A stretch of 37,046 nucleotides of DNA from JBBDYH01 sp040901795 (GTDB taxonomy: Bacteria; Planctomycetota; Planctomycetia; Pirellulales; JALHPA01): the NCBI GenBank assembly GCA_040901795.1, contig JBBDYH010000047.1, positions 1 to 37,046 on the forward strand, given 5' to 3'. Below, in pieces: positions 19,259-28,143 of this stretch. Made by a program: the position numbers and the translations under genes. The notes below the pieces were generated by a model that worked only from the letters and a program-made list of their open reading frames with translations, was not told the DNA's origin and did not search any database. Every line of letters starts with the position of its first letter. Within the stretch, counting starts at the first letter, position 1.

Positions 19259-19737
19259 TCCACATCCATCTTCCTGCGTCCCTTCGCTCCGCGGGCATTA
19301 CCCCCCTTCGTCGCTACTATGAACGCTCTGACTTCTGTGCGGCCGGCTCTTCGGGCCCCGATCCGGGACCATGAACACCGTCCTTTTCGCCACACAGATC
19401 TCTCTGTTTCATGTGTTTGGACTTCCGACCATTCCGCCCTCAACCACCAGGCACGGTCTTGCGATCGCTTTTGCACGCAACCCCTCAGCGTCGCAAGCTT
19501 CCCCTGGCGCCGGTGGCCGCCACGGCGGCTCCGTCAGGGGTCTGGGCTTCGCCATTCACTCGCAGGCTCGCCACTCGGCCCGGCCGAATCAGGTTCGTTA
19601 TCCTGCGGACTGGTCGTTCACCTCCCGTTGCTCTCCACCCCCCCTCACGGCGACGCAGTTACGTTCGGTTACAGGCCGGAGTGCGCATGCCTGAAAAGGA
19701 CTTGCACCTTTCCGACCAAACACACTTACAGACGCAC

Positions 19738-19893
19738 GAGTGCGGTAACTCGTTACCGCTTTGGTTTTCAATACTCAGGATCGGCCGCAACGATTGGCCG
19801 TTCAGACGGGTGTTTGAAAAGGAAAGCGGCGAGTCGCCGCGGCGACCCGCACTCCAAAAAAGCGCCACAAGCTAAAGCTTGAACTCCAACAAA
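19738..19893. repeat. Short gap with repeats between intron and glnA
   Basis: It contains the hairpin 19742-19759 (followed on the plus strand by CTTTGGTTTT), a GAGTCGCCGCGGCGAC copy near 19829-19845, and a copy of AAGCTAAAGCTTGAACTCC at about 19872-19890, shared with the 1406-1537 block. No gene is seen. Confidence 0.5.
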
Positions 19894-21306
19894 CTAAATA
19901 TCGTAATACAAGCAGAACTCGTATGGATGCGGGCGGAGGCGGATCGCGTCGACTTCGTTCTTCCGCTTGTAGTCGATCCAGGTGCGGATGACGTCCTCGG
20001 TGAAGACGTCGCCGCGGAGCAGGAACTCGTGGTTCTGCTCCAAGGCGTTGAGCGCCTCATCGAGGGCGCCGGGCGTCTTGGGCACGCGGGCCAGCTCTTC
20101 GGCCGGCAGGTCGTAGATGTCCTTATCGAGCGGGTCGCCCGGGTTGATCTTGTTCTGGATGCCGTCGATCGCCGCCATCAGGATCGCTGAAAACGCCAGA
20201 TACGGGTTGCAGCTTGGATCGGGGCAGCGGAACTCGACGCGCTTCGCCTTGGGGCTGGGGCTGTACATTGGAATGCGGCAGGCGGCCGAGCGGTTGCGCT
20301 GCGAATAGGCGAGGTTCACCGGCGCCTCGTAACCCGGCACGAGCCGCTTGTAGCTGTTGGTCGTAGGGTTGCTAAAGGCGCAGATTGACGGGGCGTGCCG
20401 CAATAGCCCGCCGATGGCGGCCAGGCCCATGTCGCTCAGGCCCGCATAGCCGCCGCCGGCGAAGAGCGGCTCGGCCTGCTTCCACAGCGAGATGTGGGTG
20501 TGCATGCCGGAGCCGTTGTCGGCAAACAGCGGCTTGGGCATGAACGTGACAGTCTTGTTGTACTTCTTGGCGACGTTCTTGATGATGTATTTATACATGC
20601 ACATCTGGTCCGCCATCTTGACGAGATCCTGAAACTTCAGGTCGATCTCGCACTGGCCGGCCGTGGCGACTTCGTGGTGCTGGGCTTCGACGTCCATGCC
20701 GCAATCGATCATCGTCTGCATCATCTCGTTGCGGACGTTCATGAGCTGGTCCGACGGCGGCACCGGGAAGTACCCTTCCTTGTGACGCAGCTTGTAGCCG
20801 AGGTTGGGGCTTTCCACGCGGCCGCGGTTCCATTCGCCTTCGATGCTGTCGAGGTGGTAGTAGCCTTCGTTGGAGCGCTGATCGAAGCGCACGTCGTCGA
20901 AGACGAAGAACTCGGCTTCTGGGCCGATGTAGCAGGTGTCGGCGATGCCGGTGCTTTTGAGGTAGTTGACCGCCTTGCGGGCGACGTTGCGGGGGTCGCG
21001 GCTGTAGTCCTCGCGCGTGATGGGGTCCTGGATGTTGCAGATCATCGAGAGCGTGGGGATCGTCGTGAACGGGTCGATCACGGCGGTTTCGGCCTGCGGC
21101 ACGAGGATCATGTCGCTCTCGTTGATGGCCTGCCAGCCGCGAATGCTGGAGCCATCGAAACCCAGGCCGTTCTCGAAGACGTCCTCGTCGAGCTTGTTCA
21201 CCGGGATGGTGAAGTGCTGCCAGAGGCCGGGAAAATCCATGAACCGCAAATCGACCGCCTTGACTTCTCGTTCACGACACATTGCCAGGACTTCGCGAGG
21301 CTTCAT
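19894..21306 (-). CDS. glnA: Glutamine synthetase type I
   Basis: The 470-residue length and motifs are those of GS type I. The N-terminal beta-grasp contains GLGFDGSSIRGW. Metal and glutamate residues lie in GPEAEFFVFD and in AQHHEVATAGQCEID, the ATP loop is NGSGMHTHISLWK, and the substrate loop is NRSAACRIP. It also keeps a tyrosine in DIYDLPAEE at the adenylylation position of the GSI-beta group. It makes glutamine from glutamate and ammonia with ATP, as a dodecamer in the cytoplasm. AAGGGAT lies before the ATG. No glnB or ntr genes are adjacent. Confidence 0.96.
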   Translation of the reverse strand: MKPREVLAMCREREVKAVDLRFMDFPGLWQHFTIPVNKLDEDVFENGLGFDGSSIRGWQAINESDMILVPQAETAVIDPFTTIPTLSMICNIQDPITREDYSRDPRNVARKAVNYLKSTGIADTCYIGPEAEFFVFDDVRFDQRSNEGYYHLDSIEGEWNRGRVESPNLGYKLRHKEGYFPVPPSDQLMNVRNEMMQTMIDCGMDVEAQHHEVATAGQCEIDLKFQDLVKMADQMCMYKYIIKNVAKKYNKTVTFMPKPLFADNGSGMHTHISLWKQAEPLFAGGGYAGLSDMGLAAIGGLLRHAPSICAFSNPTTNSYKRLVPGYEAPVNLAYSQRNRSAACRIPMYSPSPKAKRVEFRCPDPSCNPYLAFSAILMAAIDGIQNKINPGDPLDKDIYDLPAEELARVPKTPGALDEALNALEQNHEFLLRGDVFTEDVIRTWIDYKRKNEVDAIRLRPHPYEFCLYYDI

Positions 21307-21452
21307 AGCACGATCCCTTCGTTAAGGACAAGACGCGAGAGCCCACGCCGCAGGCAGGGCCGCGCACGACAACAGGAAACTGCCCCTAAACCGAGCATGA
21401 TAAGACATCGTGCGGCGGATGCAACGTGTCGACGTGTTTGGGGCGGCAAAAA

Positions 21453-21481
21453 TTGACCGTCCGTCGATCGGCTGGTACTCT
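21453..21481 (+). promoter_or_regulatory. Likely parDE promoter
   Basis: TTGACC (21453-21458) and TACTCT (21476-21481) are spaced by 17 bp, about 20 bp before the antitoxin start, which has GGAGGTGG upstream at 21490-21497. Confidence 0.5.
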
Positions 21482-21500
21482 TGAGTGTGGAGGTGGACCG

Positions 21501-21761
21501 ATGACCATTCCGATGCTTCCCAACGATTTGGCTCAGTTCGTTACGGATCAAATCGGTAGCGGAAAATATGCCTCAGAAGCTGAGGTCATGCTCGATGGAT
21601 TGCGGCTTTTGCGGGATCGCGAACGCCGAATCGTGGAATTGCGAGAGCAGATTGCGCCAGCCCTCAAGCGACTTGAGCGCGGCGAAGGGCAAGGGCTGAG
21701 TGTTGAAGACGTAATCAGCCGCGGAGAGGAGCGACTTCGCCAGGCGGAGACACAGCCGTGA
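21501..21761 (+). CDS. parD: ParD-like antitoxin
   Basis: The 86-residue protein starts with a ribbon-helix-helix type DNA-binding segment (LPNDLAQFVTDQIGSGKYASEAEVMLDGLRLL), followed by a charged helix that would wrap the toxin. This is the pattern of ParD/CC2985-family antitoxins. It ends with a GTGA overlap to the ParE-like gene. It likely neutralises ParE and represses its own promoter. Confidence 0.85.
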   Translation: MTIPMLPNDLAQFVTDQIGSGKYASEAEVMLDGLRLLRDRERRIVELREQIAPALKRLERGEGQGLSVEDVISRGEERLRQAETQP

Positions 21762-22054
21762 CCCGGCGCGTAGTATGGGATCGCGACGCTGAGCGAGATC
21801 TCGACTGCATCTGGGACAATATTGCCAAGGATAACCCGACCGCCGCCAATGGTGTGCTACGTCGCATCTTTTCAACGTGCGAGCTTTTGGCATCTCAACC
21901 CTTGATGGGCGAGGCGCGACCGGAACTGGGTCGTGACTTGCGTAGCCTCTCCGTCGTGAGCTACGTTATTTTCTTCAGACCGCACGTGGATGGTATTGGT
22001 GTCGCTCGCGTGCTGCATGGAGCGCAAGATGTGGACGCACAGTTTCCGGGTTAA
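21758..22054 (+). CDS. parE: ParE-like toxin (RelE/ParE superfamily)
   Basis: The 98-residue protein has the ParE/RelE fold pattern: RVVWDRDAERDLDCIWDNIA with two helices, PLMGEARPELG, then LRSLSVVSYVIFFR and a closing strand VARVLHGAQD. Members act on DNA gyrase or on mRNA; which applies here cannot be told. The start GTG overlaps the parD stop, consistent with coupled translation. Confidence 0.85.
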   Translation: MTRRVVWDRDAERDLDCIWDNIAKDNPTAANGVLRRIFSTCELLASQPLMGEARPELGRDLRSLSVVSYVIFFRPHVDGIGVARVLHGAQDVDAQFPG

Positions 22055-22086
22055 CTATCTCCACACGGCGTTTTTCTCACCCGCGT

Positions 22087-23022
22087 TCACTTCTCGCCCA
22101 CATCCAACTGCTGCAGAAGCTGTTCCACCACTTCGAGCTGGTCGCGGGTGCTGGCCACGACCAGCGCGTTCGTGGCTTCATCGACGCCGACGCGGATCGG
22201 CTTGTCGCCCAGCGTTCGAGCCAATAGTTGAGCCATCGCGTCGGCCTTGGCGTTTCGCAGATTGAAGATGCGGACGTGCATCTCGCGATCGCGATCGACG
22301 GCCGCAGCTCGCCCGGCGCCCTGCGCGTCAACGGTCGCCGTGACGACGATGAACTGGCCGGTAGTTGCTCCGTCTTCCGTGGTCTGGGATGCATTCGCCA
22401 GCGTCGGCTCGCCGGGCTTGAGCCGCAAGCTTGACTGGCAGGTGAGCGAAACCGTCTTCTGACGGCCGACGGCATCGGGGATGTCATCGGCGGGCCGCTC
22501 CGTCGCAGCCATCTGCGACCGTTCCACTTGCAAGTCAACAATCACCGTGCCCCCTTCTTCGACGCGCGCCGCGGCGCTGATGAGCGTGCCGATGTTTTCC
22601 AGCGAATAGGAATATGAAGTCGGTCGCCCTTCGGCGGCGGGCCCCCCTCGCCCAAAGCCGCCGACCGTCCGGGCCGTTGCGACCGGCACGCGTTCGCCGA
22701 GTTGCACCGAGGCTTTGCTCTGCTCGACGCTCGACAGCCGTACGCGCAACACGTGCTCGAGCTTACCTTGCTTTTCCAATTCCAGCAGCTCGGCGGCTGT
22801 GTGCAAATTGCCGCGATCTTTTTCCGCGCCGGCGATTTTGTGGTCGATCATGAGCACATCGAGCGTGACCAGCGCCCCAGGGGCCGTGGTTACAGGTCGA
22901 TCAGCGGGCTGCGCGCGGCGCAATCTTTGTTGCGCTGGCGGGGCTTGCGCTTCTTGGCCGTAAACCGTTGGCAGCATGACCAGCCACGCTAGCACCATCA
23001 GCAAAGCAATTCGCGCGTTCAT
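22087..23022 (-). CDS. Exported secretin-like protein
   Basis: A signal peptide (MNARIALLMVLAWLVMLPTVYGQ) is followed by a Gln/Pro-rich linker. Residues of about 60-230 form a beta-rich region similar to parts of type II/III secretins (VEEGGTVIVDLQVERSQ). The C-terminus is an N1/NolW-like secretin domain: IFNLRNAKADAMAQLL and NALVVASTRDQLEVVEQLLQQLD. At 311 residues it is too short to be a full outer-membrane pore. ATG 23022 is preferred over the upstream frame because AAAGGATGG precedes it. It is the third gene downstream of blaI on the same strand, 237 bp after the M56 gene, and could belong to the same regulon. Function unknown. Confidence 0.65.
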   Translation of the reverse strand: MNARIALLMVLAWLVMLPTVYGQEAQAPPAQQRLRRAQPADRPVTTAPGALVTLDVLMIDHKIAGAEKDRGNLHTAAELLELEKQGKLEHVLRVRLSSVEQSKASVQLGERVPVATARTVGGFGRGGPAAEGRPTSYSYSLENIGTLISAAARVEEGGTVIVDLQVERSQMAATERPADDIPDAVGRQKTVSLTCQSSLRLKPGEPTLANASQTTEDGATTGQFIVVTATVDAQGAGRAAAVDRDREMHVRIFNLRNAKADAMAQLLARTLGDKPIRVGVDEATNALVVASTRDQLEVVEQLLQQLDVGEK

Positions 23023-23259
23023 CAAACACCATCCTTTCGCGCAGGGGGGCCGAGACCAAAGCATGAGATTTGCGGCGGCATGGGCAGGACGATTCAGGCA
23101 GGTACGTCCAACCCATGAAACCCCGCTCAAAGAAAAGCGGACCGCGCCTCCACTCGGGCAGGCGAGGCTCCCGCCGAGCCGGGCCGTACGACGCGCGTGA
23201 TCCACCGAACTGCTAGCGAATCGGCTCTTTCGCTGACAGGCGCTTAGCAGCAGAAGCTT

Positions 23260-26200
23260 TCACTTCGTCTTTAGCTTTAGCACTGCATCGCTTGGTCCGG
23301 TGAAGCCATATTCAATTCTGATGATCTGCAGCCCGTACCCTGTCGGCTTCAAACCAGGAGCCAACTCGAAGTTATCGAGGCCTCGCGTGTCGACGTGCAG
23401 GTTCAAGGAGAAACCGTGAGGCGATTTAGGGCTGTGGTAAAAGAATGCACCCGATGGCCACGTCCCCGATTGCAAGATCTCGTCGTACAAAGGCTTGATA
23501 ACTGTGAGGAATCGCCGTGCCTCACGCTCCACTGCCTGCCGCGCCTTTACATCTCTAGCGCTTGCCATTGCCTGGGTATGACCAACCCGCACGCCATTTA
23601 TCGTGGTCCTGATTGCCCGTTTGACGCTTTCTTCGGTCAGAAGTGGAGTATACTCAGACATCTCCAGTTTCTCCAGGCGGCCCTTAAGGACCTCAATTGC
23701 GTCCGTCAACCGCTCGACTTTGGCATATTCACTCTGCTGCTCGTCGATCGGTTTCCGAAGCGGACTGTTCCTTTTCGCGTCCAATGGCGCGCCTCGGACC
23801 AAAGTTCCACGGGATGAGTCAACCGCTAACGGATCTCGGCGAGTCAATTCAGTCAACACGCTCTCAGTCTTACCTTCGCTTTCCGCCGACTCCGCGAGTT
23901 GGTGATTCGCTGTGCGGCTCCGCGCATTATTCCTCGCCGATTCATCCGTTCTTTCCTTCTCCTCTGCTGCATTTTCTTCGCCGTTGCGTACCGTCAGCTC
24001 AATCTCTTTCACCTCCCCTTCGGCAAGTTTGAGCTTTTGAGAGTCGGACTTGAGATGGATCCCAGTGGCGGAGATTGTGAACCCCTCGTTGGGAATAATC
24101 TCCTCGCTCTGCCAACGACCATCCGGGAGTTTGACGAACGCTACATCGGTGCGCCAGCCGGGCGCGATATAGTGGCTTCTGTTTGCCGGTGTGGCAGAAT
24201 ATCGAATTTCTGGCTTAAACTTAGCAATCGATTCGCCACGTTCGTTGCGCGCTCTAACAAAAAGTTTGGCAGCTTTGTATTGCACCACTTCAATGTTTCT
24301 CAAGTCCTTCTCGACCCTGCCGAGGTTTACAAGTTCATGATGACCCGGTGGCAGCGCGTCTTGTTTGGTTCGATATACATACTCGCGGCCGTTCCCGACA
24401 ACTGAGAGGATGGCCCGATAACCCTTCGGCCAGGCCAACACAACCCAGCCATCATTTCCGGTCATCGCCTGAGTGTAGTATTGACTGTGGTAGCCGTCGC
24501 TTCCGATGAGTGAAACGTTCGCCTCGGTTACGGGACGGTCCGATGTGTCTACACAGCGGACATCAACGGTGACGATCTCCGCTGCGTGGATTTCAGCCGA
24601 CTGGCTGTCTTTGCTTAACCGAAAGGAGGAGGTCGGGAAGACCGGAGCGAGAGCAAGTGGGCTGTCCTTGCGAATCGTACGCGTATCGATGGAGATGTCG
24701 TAATCTCCAGGCCGCAGGGGGGACATTTGAAACCGTCCGTCTGAATCGGTGGTCGCAAACCGCTCCATGTGATCGCCTCCGAACGGCTGAGCGACCTGAA
24801 AAACAATTCGGTCCTTGAGTGCCGCACGGACGCCAACCCCGACAACGGGTTTGCCGGAATGATCGAGAACCTGACCCGAAAGAGACGCTCCCTTGTCCAG
24901 CCGGTGCGCACCTAGATCTCCTCGCTTGCCCCCCAAGTCCAGTACCAAAGGCGAGAAATCGTCCGGCACTACCCACACAACGGCCTCTCCCGCCTGTGCT
25001 GCCTTTCCGCGAAACTCGCCTTGGTCATCCGTCATCGTACGAGTGACTAACTCCATCTCTCCCCATCGATCATCCTGATTGAGTACCGAGTACACGATCA
25101 CCGGCGTTTCTTTGGCTGGCTGGCCGTCCGGTGTTTCAACGACGCCGTGCACTTCCTTGCTGCGGTACATTTCGATTTGCTTGAAGAACGGCTGGCCAGT
25201 TCGTTTTTCATGGATCGAAGTCCTTCGCGCGATGTAGTCGGAGTGGTCCACCTCGGCCCAGAGATGAAAGTCCAGGTATTCGGATTCTTGCTTGACCGGC
25301 AACGTAAAGCTGAACTCTCCGCGGGTATTGGTCCGATGCTCAGTCGTTATGTGTCCCTCGGTCGCGGTGCGTAGTCTTCGCTGACCGAACTTAACATTCG
25401 CCCCTTGAATCGGCTTGCCGGTTTCCTTGTCGATCACACGGCCGGTATAAGTGACTCCAGTGTTCGGCCGGTTCTTGCTCCCATCGCTGCCTTCTTCTTG
25501 GTTTTCCTTCGCTTCTCGTGGCAATTCCGTCTCCGTGGACTTGTCCTGATCAAGCGCTAAACCAGCCCCTGGCAGAAAGAAGAGCGCTGCCAGAGTGGCG
25601 GCGAGCCAGTAAAGGCGAGGAGTTGCACGGTGGAACCGTGAGGCGTTGGTCATGATGTGCTGCAAGCGTTGCTGCGTCACGTGCAGCGCGCTGACGCCCG
25701 TGGCTAAAGCAATAGGCCGAGCGCGGGCGGTGAACCGGACAATGTCCAGAAGCGTCTGCGCGTAATCGGCGGGCGAGCAGCGCAGGCTGGCGACGACTTC
25801 TTCGTCGCAGCACTGCTCGCGGATGCGGTTGGTCTCGCGGTTCGCCCACCAGACCAGCGGGTGGAACCACCAAATCGATTGTGCCAGAAACTGCATGAGA
25901 CCGATCCAATGGTCGCCGCGGCGGAGATGGATCAGTTCATGGGCCAGCGCGAGGCGGAGACGATCGGGTGATAGGCGCGTCTGTGCGGTGTGCGGCACAA
26001 TGATGAGCGGCCGCCACAGGCCCAGCACTGCTGGGCCAAACGGTTGCTCGGTGACGATCGCTCGCGGCTGATGTCGAATGCCGAGCATGCCGCAGAGGTC
26101 GGCGACCATCTGCTCGGCGGGCAAAGCTTCCGCCGCGGCGGAAGCCGTCAAGCGTCGCCACGTGCGCCAATAGCGGCCAAGCGATACGGCGGCGAACAAC

Positions 26201-26673
26201 GCGGTCCCTGCCAACCAGGTAATGACCAGCACAGTGGGAATGCTCCAAGACCCGACAGTCGTCGTGGCAGCGGGCTCTTGCCGGATATGTTGACCTTCCT
26301 CCGCCGGCTCAGGTTGAACATGCTCGCGCGGCGAGACTTCGATTGGCAACCGGTCTGCCGCTTGGAGCGGCGGCGTCACGCGGTCTTCGGGCATCGGAAT
26401 ATCTGCATAGTCGAGGTGCACCGATGGCGGCGTTACGACTGCCACCGGCTCTGAAGTACGTGCTAGCGCCCAGGAAAACGGACTGGTCGGGCTGGCGACC
26501 AGCGGGGGCGTCACGCTTTTGGCCAACACCAGCAACCAGAGCGCATAGGCAAGATGCGGCCGTCGCCGGACCGCTGGCACGCGCGTAACGAACGTCACCG
26601 CGAGCACGACGGCGGCCACCTGCCAGATCTGCTTCCACGCCAGTGGCGCGAGGGCGTCTAAGAAGTCATTCAT
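23260..26673 (-). CDS. BlaR1-type M56 metallopeptidase with C-terminal beta-domains
   Basis: The 1137-residue protein has membrane segments near residues 15-35, 41-60, 143-165 and 352-373. The M56 protease domain has HELIH at 245-249 and the acidic EQCCDEE site near 286-292, facing the cytoplasm in known family members. Beyond about residue 400 come carboxypeptidase-regulatory-like beta-sandwiches (GRVIDKETGKPIQGANV; GRFQMSPLRPGDYDI), which should lie outside the cytoplasmic membrane in place of the penicillin-binding sensor of BlaR1. A helical segment and another beta region follow. It overlaps blaI by 4 nt (ATGA). Likely role: transmembrane signalling protease that inactivates BlaI on an envelope cue. 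Confidence 0.85.
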   Translation of the reverse strand: MNDFLDALAPLAWKQIWQVAAVVLAVTFVTRVPAVRRRPHLAYALWLLVLAKSVTPPLVASPTSPFSWALARTSEPVAVVTPPSVHLDYADIPMPEDRVTPPLQAADRLPIEVSPREHVQPEPAEEGQHIRQEPAATTTVGSWSIPTVLVITWLAGTALFAAVSLGRYWRTWRRLTASAAAEALPAEQMVADLCGMLGIRHQPRAIVTEQPFGPAVLGLWRPLIIVPHTAQTRLSPDRLRLALAHELIHLRRGDHWIGLMQFLAQSIWWFHPLVWWANRETNRIREQCCDEEVVASLRCSPADYAQTLLDIVRFTARARPIALATGVSALHVTQQRLQHIMTNASRFHRATPRLYWLAATLAALFFLPGAGLALDQDKSTETELPREAKENQEEGSDGSKNRPNTGVTYTGRVIDKETGKPIQGANVKFGQRRLRTATEGHITTEHRTNTRGEFSFTLPVKQESEYLDFHLWAEVDHSDYIARRTSIHEKRTGQPFFKQIEMYRSKEVHGVVETPDGQPAKETPVIVYSVLNQDDRWGEMELVTRTMTDDQGEFRGKAAQAGEAVVWVVPDDFSPLVLDLGGKRGDLGAHRLDKGASLSGQVLDHSGKPVVGVGVRAALKDRIVFQVAQPFGGDHMERFATTDSDGRFQMSPLRPGDYDISIDTRTIRKDSPLALAPVFPTSSFRLSKDSQSAEIHAAEIVTVDVRCVDTSDRPVTEANVSLIGSDGYHSQYYTQAMTGNDGWVVLAWPKGYRAILSVVGNGREYVYRTKQDALPPGHHELVNLGRVEKDLRNIEVVQYKAAKLFVRARNERGESIAKFKPEIRYSATPANRSHYIAPGWRTDVAFVKLPDGRWQSEEIIPNEGFTISATGIHLKSDSQKLKLAEGEVKEIELTVRNGEENAAEEKERTDESARNNARSRTANHQLAESAESEGKTESVLTELTRRDPLAVDSSRGTLVRGAPLDAKRNSPLRKPIDEQQSEYAKVERLTDAIEVLKGRLEKLEMSEYTPLLTEESVKRAIRTTINGVRVGHTQAMASARDVKARQAVEREARRFLTVIKPLYDEILQSGTWPSGAFFYHSPKSPHGFSLNLHVDTRGLDNFELAPGLKPTGYGLQIIRIEYGFTGPSDAVLKLKTK

Positions 26674-27053
26674 TTCTTCCGCTCCTTAAGCTGGTCGAGC
26701 AGTTGCTGAAGCTGCTCGATCTCGTCGTCCGACAACCCGCGCTCGTGAATCAAGTGCTGCACCAGCGGCAACGCATGGCCGCCGAAGAGCCGCTCCAGCA
26801 GATCGTCCACCACGTCGCGGACGACGCTCGTGGGTTTGACCGCGGGGCGATAGACGTTGCTTCGCCCAACACGTCGCGCGCGGAGATACCCCTTGGCATG
26901 CAGCCGCCGCAAGTACGTCTGCACCGTGGAAAAATCCATTTTCCGGTCCGCGGGCAGAGCGGTCAGGACATCGCGCACACCCGCCTCGCCCAGCGACCAG
27001 ACGACGCGGGCGATCTCCAGTTCGGACTTCGAGGCGCTTGCCCGTTTGGTCAT
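26670..27053 (-). CDS. blaI: BlaI/MecI-family repressor
   Basis: The 127-residue protein has the winged-helix BlaI core: SELEIARVVWSLGEAGVRDVL, DFSTVQTYLRRLHAKGYLRARRVGRSNVYRP, then a dimerisation helix region with GLSDDEIEQLQQLLDQLK. ATG 27053 is chosen over the longer frame because the upstream codons would run into the operators. It is the first gene of an operon with the M56 protease and binds, presumably, the two palindromes in its own promoter. The name is given for family membership; beta-lactam response is not implied. Confidence 0.9.
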   Translation of the reverse strand: MTKRASASKSELEIARVVWSLGEAGVRDVLTALPADRKMDFSTVQTYLRRLHAKGYLRARRVGRSNVYRPAVKPTSVVRDVVDDLLERLFGGHALPLVQHLIHERGLSDDEIEQLQQLLDQLKERKK

Positions 27054-27076
27054 GGCCGCCGCTCCCGCAACAGAAA

Positions 27077-27122
27077 AACGTACAACTGTACGCAATCTAC
27101 ACGTACAGTTGTACGTTGTCAA
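27077..27122 (-). promoter_or_regulatory. blaI promoter with two BlaI-type operators
   Basis: On the minus strand TTGACA (27117-27122) and TAGATT (27094-27099) are spaced by 17 bp. One operator, CGTACAGTTGTACG (27102-27115), fills the spacer. A second, CGTACAACTGTACG (27079-27092), begins right after the -10 box. Each contains the TACAnnTGTA form known for BlaI/MecI sites. The two are mutual inverted repeats with 16-bp arms (27077-27092 and 27102-27117). Confidence 0.85.
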
Positions 27123-27198
27123 GATTTGGGAAGAGAGGATTTCGCCGAGGTCAGGGGGCCCCGGCATCGGTCAATATCGGCCGGATTGATTTACCTCG

Positions 27199-27285
27199 GC
27201 AGGCGGAGCCTGCGGGGCAGTGCGTTCCGAGGCGGAGCCTCGGAACGAGAAGGACAAGCTGAAGCTTGAACTCCAACGGCCGGAC
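27199..27285. repeat. GGCGGAGCC-type repeats upstream of the blaI operon and after map
   Basis: Copies of AGGCGGAGCCT-like units occur, one within a longer palindrome CGTTCCGAGGCGGAGCC...GGAACG, followed by AAGCTGAAGCTTGAACTCC at 27255-27273. Related units are found at 34970-35110 and 1406-1537. Confidence 0.55.
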
Positions 27286-28143
27286 TCAAAGCGTGCTGGC
27301 GATTGGCGTGGCCGCTGCCGAGGACGCGAGTTCGTCGGGCGTGGGCGCAGCGGTGAGGATCCAGGGGCCGCGGTCCGTGATGGCGACTGTGTGCTCGAAG
27401 TGGGCGCTGGGGCGGCCGTCGGCGGTGACTTGCGTCCAATGGTCCGAGAGGCCTTTGACCTTCTTGGTGCCCATGTTGACCATCGGCTCGACCGCAATGA
27501 CCAGGCCGGGCTCCAGCCGGAAATCGCAGTTGCGGCGGAGTTGCGGGCTTAAGAAGTTGGGCACCTGCGGCTCCTCGTGCATGTCGCGGCCGATGCCATG
27601 GCCCACGAAGTTCTCGACGACCGAGAAGCCGTGATCGCGGACAAAAGTGGCCATCTCGACGGCGACTTGCGACCAGTAGTTCTTTCTGCCGATCAGGTCG
27701 ATGGCCAGATCCAGGACGGCGCTGGTGACGTCGAGCAGGCGTTGCATCTCGGGATGGAGCCGACCGACTGGGTAGGTCACGGCCGAATCGGCGCACCAGC
27801 CGTTGAGCTTGCAGCCGGTATCGATGCTGACTACGTCGCCTTCCTTAAGGATGCGGCCGCCGGGAATGCCGTGGACAACCTCGTCGTTGACCGACATGCA
27901 GCAGACCGAGGGGAAGGGAGTTTTGCCCGGAACACCCTTAAAGAGCGGGATGGCGTTGCGCTCCGCGAAGTAGCGCTCGACCGCCTGATCGACGCTTCTT
28001 GTGGTGACTCCGGGTGCCACGAGCGAGCCGATCAACTGGTGCGCGCCCCAATTGACGATGCCGGCTTTGCGCATCTGTGCCAGTTCGCGCGGCGACTTCA
28101 GGTACGGCAGTTGGGGTGTCGTTCGTGTGGCTCTGATCCGCAT
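27286..28143 (-). CDS. map: Methionine aminopeptidase, type I
   Basis: The protein of about 285 residues has all five metal ligands in order: two aspartates in SIDTGCKLNGWCADSAV, histidine in GHGIGRDMHEEP, glutamate in VIAVEPMV and glutamate in AHFEHTVAI. It removes the initiator methionine from new proteins. The place after secY and adk is the ancestral spc-operon order. ATG 28143 is used; an upstream in-frame TTG at 28164 would add seven residues. infA, rpmJ and the alpha operon, which often follow map, are absent; the blaI operon follows instead. Confidence 0.93.
   Translation of the reverse strand: MRIRATRTTPQLPYLKSPRELAQMRKAGIVNWGAHQLIGSLVAPGVTTRSVDQAVERYFAERNAIPLFKGVPGKTPFPSVCCMSVNDEVVHGIPGGRILKEGDVVSIDTGCKLNGWCADSAVTYPVGRLHPEMQRLLDVTSAVLDLAIDLIGRKNYWSQVAVEMATFVRDHGFSVVENFVGHGIGRDMHEEPQVPNFLSPQLRRNCDFRLEPGLVIAVEPMVNMGTKKVKGLSDHWTQVTADGRPSAHFEHTVAITDRGPWILTAAPTPDELASSAAATPIASTL

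Larger units (their letters stand above)
18010..19737 (-). mobile_element. Degraded group II intron, class C-like
   Basis: On the minus strand the element runs from about 19737, where the sequence starts GTGCG as group II introns do, to about 18010, where it ends ...CCCCGAT. It contains a broken reverse transcriptase-maturase gene and, after it, a well-formed domain V and a domain VI stem. Just before the 5' end is the hairpin GCGGTAAC/GTTACCGC (19742-19759), which fits the class C habit of inserting after stem-loops. The exact 5' boundary is tentative. The region between 19259 and 19737 holds no gene and should be intron domains I-IV. Confidence 0.65.

Noticed and set aside
18674..19882. Open frame of 402 codons on the plus strand opposite the group II intron
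   Set aside because: It reads as low-complexity Arg/Ala/Pro-rich sequence antisense to the RT and to intron RNA; no domain is recognisable.
20494..21456. Plus-strand frame of 320 codons opposite glnA
   Set aside because: Val/His/Asp-rich shadow of a highly conserved gene.
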